Shown here piece after piece: positions 57,248 to 64,000 of a DNA stretch of 64,000 nt (position 1 is the first letter of the stretch; the number at the start of each line of letters is the position of its first letter). Source of the DNA: Rhynochetos jubatus (Eukaryota > Chordata > Aves > Eurypygiformes > Rhynochetidae). A model generated the notes under the pieces. That model worked only from the letters and a program-made list of their open reading frames with translations. It was not told the DNA's origin and searched no databases. The DNA is taken from positions 29,821,408 through 29,885,407 of the forward strand of contig CM050657.1 in NCBI GenBank assembly GCA_027574665.1. Direction: 5' to 3'. Position numbers and translations under genes: made by a program.

Positions 57248-57265
57248 GCCCCACGTTGGGCGCCA
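57248..57265 (-). other. Retroviral primer-binding site, tRNA-Lys(1,2) type
   Basis: The minus strand reads TGGCGCCCAACGTGGGGC, 8 nt from the LTR end. This is the sequence complementary to the 3' end of tRNA-Lys1,2 including CCA, the primer used by several retroviruses. The full 18-nt match supports proper LTR borders. Confidence 0.88.
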
Positions 57266-57273
57266 AAAAGGAC

Positions 57274-58060
57274 TGTCGTGGTTTAACTCCAGCTAGCAAA
57301 ATACCACGAAGCCGCTCTCACAAATCCCCCTCCCCTCCTCCAGTGGAGGGGAAGAATCAGAGGAAAAAGAAATAAGGAAGCTCGTAAAATTGGGATAGGA
57401 ACTATTTACTAACTAAATCAATATATACAGATACTACTAATAATAAATAACTAAAATAGTAGAAAAATAAACATATGGTACAATATATACAATATGATAC
57501 AATTTCCCACCATCCACTGACCAATGCACACCCAGATGTTGAGGGATGAAAATCAGACCCTGAGAGCCCGAGAACCACAGCCCGAGAGCGATCACAGCCC
57601 GAGAGCCATGGCCTGAAGGCCGGAGCCCGGGAGCTAATGCAGCAGATTCCGAGCAAACCTTATCACTGATAACATGGCCAGAAAACTCAAAACAACCCAC
57701 CAGCTCCCACACGAACGAGCCAGCACAGGAGTTGGCAAAGCAGCTAACGCAGGAGGGTTAGCAAGTGCCCAGAGAGACGAGCAAGGGAGTAAGGGAGAGA
57801 GAGAGAAGGGCAGAGTAATGGCTACCGGACCCTCTTCCCCACCCCAAGAGACCGGAACATGACGTACTATGGGATGAAATACTTCCTTGGTCAGTCTGGG
57901 TCAGCTACAGTATCTGAAGCGGACAAAAGACCTTGAGTTCAGTACAGGCCATCCCCAGCACCAGCTGAGGCCTTATCAATGTTTTCACTTAGTGTCCAGC
58001 AACAGAGTTCCCTGGCAACCAGAGTAAAGGGAGTTAGCCCTTTCCTGACTGAACCCAGCA
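57274..58060 (-). mobile_element. 5' LTR of the provirus
   Basis: On the plus strand it starts TGTCGTGGTTTAACTCC and ends GAACCCAGCA, giving TG...CA ends on either strand. 787 bp. The minus-strand end abuts an 8-nt spacer and the primer-binding site, which fixes the inner border. The outer border is set by the return of CR1 at 58061. It contains a GC-rich cluster of GAGAGCCCGAG-like units (57562-57634) and an AT-rich stretch with TATATA elements (57418-57500) where the promoter and RNA start would be expected. Confidence 0.85.
57562..57634. repeat. Short GC-rich tandem units in the LTR
   Basis: Three or four degenerate copies of a unit like GAGAGCCCGAGAACCACAG (about 18-25 bp apart) on the plus strand. 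This lies in the LTR part that differs most from the solo LTR. Confidence 0.65.
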
Positions 58061-58255
58061 CAGATTGCCCCGACCCAGGTGCAGGACCTTGCACTTGGCC
58101 TTGTTGAAGTCCATGCAGTTGGCACAGGCCCACCTCTCCAGCCTGTCCAGGTCTCTCTGGATGCCATCCCTTCCCTCCAGCTTGTCGACTGTACCACACA
58201 GTTTGGTGTCGTCAGCAAACTTGCTGAGGGTGTGCTGGATGCCATCGTCCATGTC
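58061..58255 (-). mobile_element. CR1 LINE, right half of the split element
   Basis: Resumes at CAGATTGCCCCGACCCAGGT and encodes on the minus strand the RT motif [11 protein letters not shown] followed by [22 protein letters not shown]1 ORF2. The RT Asp-Asp box (FADD) is visible near 58205-58220. It joins in order and orientation with 51716-52439, as one CR1 interrupted by the provirus. The CR1 5' end is lost near 58255. Confidence 0.9.
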
Positions 58256-58969
58256 ACAACGACGTAGTGTTTTACGCAGTTTGAAGAGCATGTATGTCGT
58301 ACCCGCTTTTGACCAAAACATTCTTCAACTTCACAGCACGAATCTTTACTCACCACCTGTTTCTATTCCCCCCTCTTTGGTTAGTTACAGCCTTTTAGTT
58401 TCAGTAACAAGTAGCTGCATACAGCAGCCAAGCCTGGCAAAGGTCTCTTAACACAGGGACAGTGTCGTAACTGCTTCCAGCCTGTTTCCTCCCTGATGGT
58501 CAGAGTAGCTACTTGTTCAACCTTTCACATACAGAAATGAAATAAATTAGATGGATATGCTACTATGTATGCTACTTGTGCCAGAATGAACATTGATGTG
58601 TTTCACAGTAGAAGCAAAAATTTAAGCTATTTGCATGTGTACTTCACTGCCGCTAAATTAATTCCTACCTTCCTCCTTGCTAATCACCTTATGGAATTTG
58701 ATAGTGACATTCATTGACTAGATCATAGTCATCAGCAGAGAGAACCATGGTGCTGTTTTACAGTCGTCTAATTCTTTGAAGAGTAAATCCAGTTCTGATT
58801 CAAATCACTCCCTGACTTCAATGGAAGAAAAATCAGGCCCTTCATAAACAGGGAAGTGTAGTGTCAGCCATACCATGCCAAGACCCAAGCCATCATGTAA
58901 ATGATACAAAAAGAGTTTGTGTTTAGCCTGCCCCACTTCATACACAATGAATAACTAGTTGGTGTATGA
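58256..58969. other. Intergenic sequence before PCOLCE2 3' end
   Basis: About 700 bp with no gene, CR1 or LTR that I recognise. Confidence 0.6.
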
Positions 58970-59429
58970 TTTAATCTTTAAATATTTTATTAAGCACAGA
59001 TAATAATGCAGAAATCAATGTAATAAAACAACTTTAGAGAAAAAGCTAAGTTAAAATGAGTTACTATAAATATTGCACTTAGAATTCTTATTTTACATAC
59101 ACAACTCCTTAAAAAAATTGGACCATTATAAATTAACAGTTTCCAAGTACTTGGAATTTGGTATGTTTGAGATCAGATGGCCGTGCTGCACGTCTTCAGT
59201 TTTAAGAAGACGAAAACCAGATGAAAATCTGAGAAGAGATGGAGGCTCTGTTCTCGCCTCCGTAGGTACGTGTCATGGATACCACTGTGCCAGGCAGTGC
59301 TTGGGTGGATGGGTGGGAAGAAAGGGCGAGCATGGTTGTAGTTGTACAGTCAATTGTATTTTCATGACTTATACTAAGTGAAAATTATTTTTCAAGACAG
59401 ATGATAGAATGCAGCTGCAGAGTTTAGTT
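58970..59429 (-). other. PCOLCE2: PCOLCE2 3' UTR with poly(A) signal
   Basis: Runs from the stop codon leftward to a minus-strand AATAAA (plus-strand TTTATT at 58986-58991). This gives a 3' UTR of roughly 450 nt. PCOLCE2 and TRPC1 are convergent, about 9.9 kb apart at their ends. Confidence 0.65.
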
Positions 59430-59560
59430 TTAACATGTTTTGTTTTTCAAGGCAGTTAGGATCTTTGAGTTCTTTGTCTTAAAACTCATGACAAAGCTGT
59501 TGGGAAAGACTTTGCCTCTACCGTCTTCTTCTACCTGGCCCATGATGATGTAGTTTAAAC
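59430..59560 (-). CDS. PCOLCE2: PCOLCE2 last coding exon
   Basis: The minus-strand acceptor is CCTTTGTAG. 131 nt encoding [20 protein letters not shown] and the end LTALKNKTC, then TAA (59432-59430). The final Cys is the sixth of the domain. Confidence 0.96.
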
Positions 59561-62500
59561 CTACAAAGGAGAGCATGATATTATAAGACAGAAGCCCAGG
59601 ACGGGATTTGGTAAGTGTAGTTCTTTTATATGTGGTCTCTGTTCACTTGCACTCTGTTACCTATGCCTTCTAACATTTTTTTTCTTCCTAAAGCATATAC
59701 TTCCTTACCCATCTCTGTCATGCTTTTTACACAGTAAAGTACAGTTATGTAAAAATGAAGCAGTTATATAGTTAAATATCTACTACATAATTTAATGTAT
59801 AAGGAGATATTAAATGTAAACTGTCAAATGAGTCTGAAAGACATGCAAAATGTAGTATAAACACTGGCTAACTCCACCCAAAGTGAAATGTGTCTCGTTC
59901 ATTTTGGGTATTTTCTCATTTGCTCAACTTCTAGGATAATGCATGTAAGGGAAAATGCACTTAAGTCTTTTAATTCCCCTTTCCACAACCAAAGACATAA
60001 ACATTTTATTGATATATAGAGAGGCACTCAAGCAAGCGAGGTGGGTTTAATGTGCGATAAGCCTTGGCTTTGGAGAAATCAGCTGGATTTGTGTATGTTT
60101 ATGGCTTGGAAGGGTTAGAGTTTTGTAGGATCTTAGGCTAGAAGGAGTGGGGTTATAGGGGTATAAGCAGAAAACTTCAGATATTACGTAATGGCTGCTA
60201 AATAATTCATGGAGATAGAGGTCAAGAAACTGAAGTGTGTGGTTTGGAGCCAGCACTCTGCCTAAAAGGAGACAATTTGTTCCACCAAAGATGTTATTAT
60301 GTCTCCCAGGTAGATGTCTAATTTCCAGAGAACTAAAGGTAAAAGCAAAAGCATTTCTGACAAGGATTTTTCACTTTGGTACTGCCCACTTTGAAATAAC
60401 ATGCTTAAATACCAGCAGTACCTTGAATGTTATGAGGGTTCTTTTGATGCTGATTAAATTATTTTGGCTGTTCCCTGCTATGGTTTCATTTATGTTCCCC
60501 TACCTGTTTATTCAAGAGGCAGAGCTGAAAACTGTTTTATTTTTCACTTAGTTACTTCAGCTACAAACAGAGTCTTGGTATTTTTTGTAACACCGTATAG
60601 GTAGCCCTTGTTACATTTAACTGAAAATTATTCTGGTTGATCTACTCTGTATTAGCCTGTTTAAGACAGCTACAGGAATACGGCCTGTTGGCTGATACAG
60701 AGTGGGCTTAATACTGCTAGTGTTTTTACAGTAGAGATGTACAGGAGAGAAGCAACAGGGAAACGTTGATTTATGTAATTTGCTGTGACATACTGCTCTT
60801 CTAGGTTTAGCATGCTGCTGTTTTTCCCTTCCAAATAACAGTGTAGGAAAACTAGCTCCAGAATACATACACGTAAAACCAAAATCTGAGAGAGCTTCAT
60901 TTGAGAGAACCAAATTAGATTTTACTTTATATCATGTGGGGTTAAAAAGTTTTTCAAACTCCTTTGATCTAGGTGAGTCTAATCCTTTGTAAGTAAAACT
61001 GAAAAATGCAATATAAACCTGGATAACTAGTTATTTTCATCTTAAATGGAATATAATATTAGTTGCTGATCGTAGAAGCAATTACTGTAATTTTACTCCT
61101 TCTTGTGGTTATATTTCAAATATTTTCAAAGCTGCTGTCTTTTATAAACAGAGAAAACAGTTATTTTTATGTACTTACCTCTTCTGATGAGAGGACACTG
61201 CTTACAGACAACAGTAATCTTGGCACTCATACTCTTGCCAGCTTGTTGAATTGCCAAATTTCCCTCCTTATATACATTAATGATTGATACTGTTGCATGT
61301 AGGCTGCCAGCCCGTGTTATTACTGTGATTACAGTTCCAGTTATTACTAAAAGAAAAGACATTTGATACATTTTAATTAATGTTTAGACATAAATTTTGA
61401 GGTATCACAAAAACTGAGTAAGTAATTGTATTAGTCCATAATAAGGAAGCAAAGAGTTACTAAAAATGTGGGTATTGCTACTGACATATCTTGGTGGTAC
61501 CAAACATAAAACTCTTCCTAGGATGTATCAGTCTCTTGCAAACCCAGTTCTAGGTTTTGATAATTTCAATTACATTTTATACTACTACTAAAAGTAGTAT
61601 CGAATTAAAGAATGTGATACTACTTGTAATGACTAATTTTAAAACAGTGCAGAAGTTGAAATGAAAATGTTTTAGTCAAAAGCTGACGCTCTCAAATGAG
61701 TAGCAGGGAATGGTTAATGCCCTAGGAGCTAGATTTTGATTTGTCTTAGGCCCGATACTGACACGAATTTACCAGTTTCAGCTGAACTTAGACTACAGTT
61801 TGGACCATTGTATCTCCCAAACATCTCTCGGTATGAAAATAAAGAGATAATTTTTTTTTCTAGGACGACTACATTATCTTGTAGGCTCTCTTGATTTAGC
61901 AAAAGGAAATGGCAAATGCTATTTGCAATTTTTTTTCTTCTCACATCACTTTTTGTAAATAAGCTATGCTATCCTAGGATCAATTAGTTCTTCAGCTCTC
62001 AGATATGGGCTGCCAGATTTATTTTACAAATGTACCTGATTTACATTTTTGGTTAGGTGTTTGTAACTTTGCACATTATCTTCCTTTAATTCAGAGCTTT
62101 TAATTACATGGGAATGTTCAAGTTCAGTCAAAAGAGTACTGTGGATGTTAAAATGCTGGGTATTGCAGTTATATTTCTAGAAACAAAAAAAAGAAAGGCA
62201 TGATGAAAGAGGAATAGCTCATTTTCTGAATTCATAAAGGCAGCAAATTAACATGGGATAAATCATACTCTACAAGCAGCACACTTTCTGTTTGTACTTT
62301 TGGATACACTTGCAATCACAGCAGCATATAAATTATATTTACTCTTACTCCTGCCATGGAAAAGACTGAAAAATGTCAAATATCTGACAAAAGGTGAGTG
62401 TGAATGTGTTTTATTGCCCTGATGCTAGAGGAAAAAACAAGTTTTCTATTGTGTCATCTACCATCAACCACAGAGCTGAGGTGTGCTCAGTAAGAAGGGA

Positions 62501-63873
62501 CCTTTTTCCCCCTCCCCACCTGCTTCTTTTGGTCTTGAGCCGGCCTACACTGGTTGCAGATTTAAACAGGCTGGTAGTTAGGAGGGTCATGCTGCAGTGA
62601 TTCCATCCTGCTTCAGCCTACAGCCACAGCCCTCACCTGGTTTTCTAGCAAAATGATGCAAAGCTGCCCCCACTTTCCTGGAACAGTTGATTCCCTCTAA
62701 TCTCATGGGATTAGCTATAAAATTAGGAGAGTTAGGTTAAAACAAACAAACAAGAAGTGAGGCAGGCGTGGAAAGTTCTCCTATCAAGCTTAAGAGGGGA
62801 TTAAAATAGCTTCCAGGATTAATATGGGAAAATACTCTGAGACACAACTGAATCAGCAGTGACAATGCCATTGACATACGCAGCAGACACCGTTTTTCTG
62901 GAGTGATATGTGTCTGTACATAAAGCAGTGCTTGTGAGCTTCCAGGCCTCTAACTTCTTTCAAAAATATTTTGGACATCTGTAAACTGAGTTGCAGAATA
63001 GTCAGCAGGTACAGCATAAAGCGTGTGCTGGCTGGCTACAGACAAGCGAGATGACAGTACAGTGATGAAATCAACGCTTGCCTGCAGGAGGTTGTCTTAC
63101 ACAAAGACAACTACGATGATTAGGGGCCTGGAGCACCTTCCACCTGAGGAAAGGCTGAGAGAGCTGGGGCTGTTCAGCTTGGAGAAGAGGAGGCTGAGGG
63201 GGATCTTATCAATGCTGATCAATATCTAAAGGGTGGGTGTCAGGAGGATGGGGCCAGGCTCTGCTCAGGGGTGTCCAGTGACAGGACCAGGGGCAATGGC
63301 CATAAACCAGCAAACAGAAGGTTCAACCTGAACATGAGGAAACCCTTGTGCCCTGTGAGGGTGACAGAGCACTGGGACAGGCTGCCCAGAGTGGTGGGGG
63401 AGTTTCTTTCCTTGGAGACTTTCCAAAGCCGCCTGGACTTGTTCCTGTGTGATCTGCTCTGGGTGATCCTGCTGTGGCAGGGGGGTTGGACTAGATGATC
63501 TCTAGAGGTCCCTTCCACCCCTACCACTCTGTGAATCTGTGAACCTGTGTCATTTGCTTTCCAGACTGAGAAGGTATGCTTGTTTTGGGCATATGTGCAG
63601 TGCCTACTGCAGAGTATCTCCAAGAATATGTTGAGTGATACACAGATACTAATGTCAGGTACACACATAAGATAAAAATATAACCTCTATATTAATGGCA
63701 ACTCAGAGCTGCATCTGGTAAAGTTTATACGAGTCTAAAAACACAGTGCCAAGTGAATAATTAAAAAGAAACGAACTTTGCTTCCTTACCGAAGTTGCTT
63801 GAACAATAATTGCTTTCAAGAGACCCGCTCCTTTTGCACTTTTGCTGGCACAGGGCAACTGTAGGTTTCACAA
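59430..63873 (-). CDS. PCOLCE2: Procollagen C-endopeptidase enhancer 2, C-terminal part
   Basis: Secreted glycoprotein that binds procollagen and boosts C-propeptide removal by BMP1/tolloid proteinases. Only the last three coding exons are in the window: 63873-63790, 61346-61179 and 59560-59430 (383 nt, about 127 codons with stop). They encode the netrin-like (NTR) domain. Six Cys typical of the domain are visible: two in CQQKC, one in NYCSS, two in VCKQC and one as the last residue. Phases agree (1-1, then 1), and all sites are GT-AG. PCOLCE2 rather than PCOLCE is chosen from [20 protein letters not shown] and [15 protein letters not shown]. The signal peptide and both CUB domains lie right of the window. 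Confidence 0.95.
59561..61178 (-). other. PCOLCE2: PCOLCE2 last intron
   Basis: 1.6 kb with no repeat or exon recognised. The open frames near 60237 and 60617 resemble no known protein. Confidence 0.7.
61179..61346 (-). CDS. PCOLCE2: PCOLCE2 exon: core of NTR domain
   Basis: The minus-strand acceptor is TTCTTTTAG and the donor gtaagt. 168 nt encoding [20 protein letters not shown] and on to [11 protein letters not shown]. Two NTR cysteines. Confidence 0.96.
61347..63789 (-). other. PCOLCE2: PCOLCE2 penultimate intron in the window
   Basis: 2.4 kb; its only recognisable content is the CR1 copy at 63125-63545. Confidence 0.7.
63125..63545 (+). mobile_element. CR1 LINE 3' fragment
   Basis: Starts at GGCCTGGAGCACCTTCCACC, passes GGGACAGGCTGCCCAGAGTG and ends at the 3' terminus GGTCCCTTCCACCCCTACCA plus CTCTGTGAATCTGTGA. 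Lies antisense inside a PCOLCE2 intron. Its 63298-63502 part is nearly identical to 37100-37305. Confidence 0.93.
63790..63873 (-). CDS. PCOLCE2: PCOLCE2 exon: start of NTR domain
   Basis: The minus-strand acceptor is CTCTTCAAAAAG and the donor gtaagg. 84 nt encoding [20 protein letters not shown] then NYCSSNF, with the first three NTR cysteines. An alternative acceptor in CCTACAG a few codons inside cannot be excluded. Confidence 0.9.
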
Positions 63874-64000
63874 CTTTTTGAAGAGCAAAAGGTAAACAGA
63901 AATTTAAATGAGGTATTTGATACAAATGCAAAGCAGCATGTTTAAAAAAAAGAAAGATGAATAATCCTGGTGTATGCAGTAACTGGATCTGGTATTGCTA

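Larger units (their letters stand above)
52440..58060 (-). mobile_element. Endogenous retrovirus, 3'-truncated, inserted in CR1
   Basis: Minus-strand provirus reading right to left: 5' LTR (57274-58060), tRNA-Lys primer-binding site (57248-57265), hydrophobic leader plus gag (57172-55160), protease, RT, RNase H and the start of integrase (to 52440). Any env, the rest of integrase and the 3' LTR are missing. The pol and gag C-terminus look like class III (ERVL-like) elements. gag, pro and pol share one frame, broken by stops at 56555-56557, 55160-55162, 55025-55027, 54449-54451, 54290-54292, 53009-53011 and 53000-53002; I saw no frameshift. It cannot produce a functional virus as it stands. 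Confidence 0.9.

Noticed and set aside
57402-57712. Two minus-strand frames inside the LTR
   Set aside because: Short frames in repeat-rich LTR sequence with no ATG context or domain.
58065-58451. 128-codon plus-strand frame
   Set aside because: Antisense of CR1 ORF2; the real reading is the minus-strand RT fragment.

Overview
This window looks like bird nuclear DNA. Three vertebrate genes lie in the order known from human 3q23 and its avian counterpart: PLS1 (+), TRPC1 (+) and PCOLCE2 (-). They sit among CR1 LINE copies and LTR elements of avian type. I cannot name the species. All genes are split by GT-AG introns, so I rebuilt them exon by exon from reading frame, splice signals and similarity to the vertebrate proteins.

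Region by region: 1-1576 is sequence upstream of the first coding exon of plastin-1, with no exon visible. PLS1 coding exons run from 1616 to 24097 (15 coding exons, 630 aa, complete). Its 3' UTR follows, with AATAAA at 24863. A CpG island at about 26330-27230 covers the TRPC1 promoter and first exon. TRPC1 coding exons run from 26747 to 47392 (13 exons, 781 aa, complete), with a 3' UTR to about 49090. A possible in-frame 24-nt microexon lies between TRPC1 coding exons 8 and 9. The convergent gene PCOLCE2 enters from the right on the minus strand. Only its last three coding exons (the C-terminal NTR domain) and its 3' UTR are inside.

The interval between the convergent genes (about 49.1-58.97 kb) has been colonised by mobile elements. 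A solo LTR lies at 50709-51254. An old minus-strand CR1 is split in two (51716-52439 and 58061-58255) by a minus-strand endogenous retrovirus at 52440-58060. This provirus keeps its 5' LTR, a perfect-looking tRNA-Lys1,2 primer-binding site, an unusual hydrophobic leader reading frame joined in frame to a Pro/Ala/Thr-repeat gag, then protease, reverse transcriptase, RNase H and the start of integrase. Everything downstream (rest of integrase, any env, 3' LTR) is missing. Its coding part is all in one frame with seven in-frame stops, so it is dead as it stands.

The three host genes have unrelated jobs: actin bundling in microvilli and stereocilia, a store- or receptor-operated cation channel subunit, and procollagen C-proteinase enhancement. 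They are neighbours by conserved synteny and not by pathway. The most interesting items are the candidate TRPC1 microexon, the membrane-type N-terminus of the retroviral gag, and the nested CR1/provirus junction with the same six bases at both edges.
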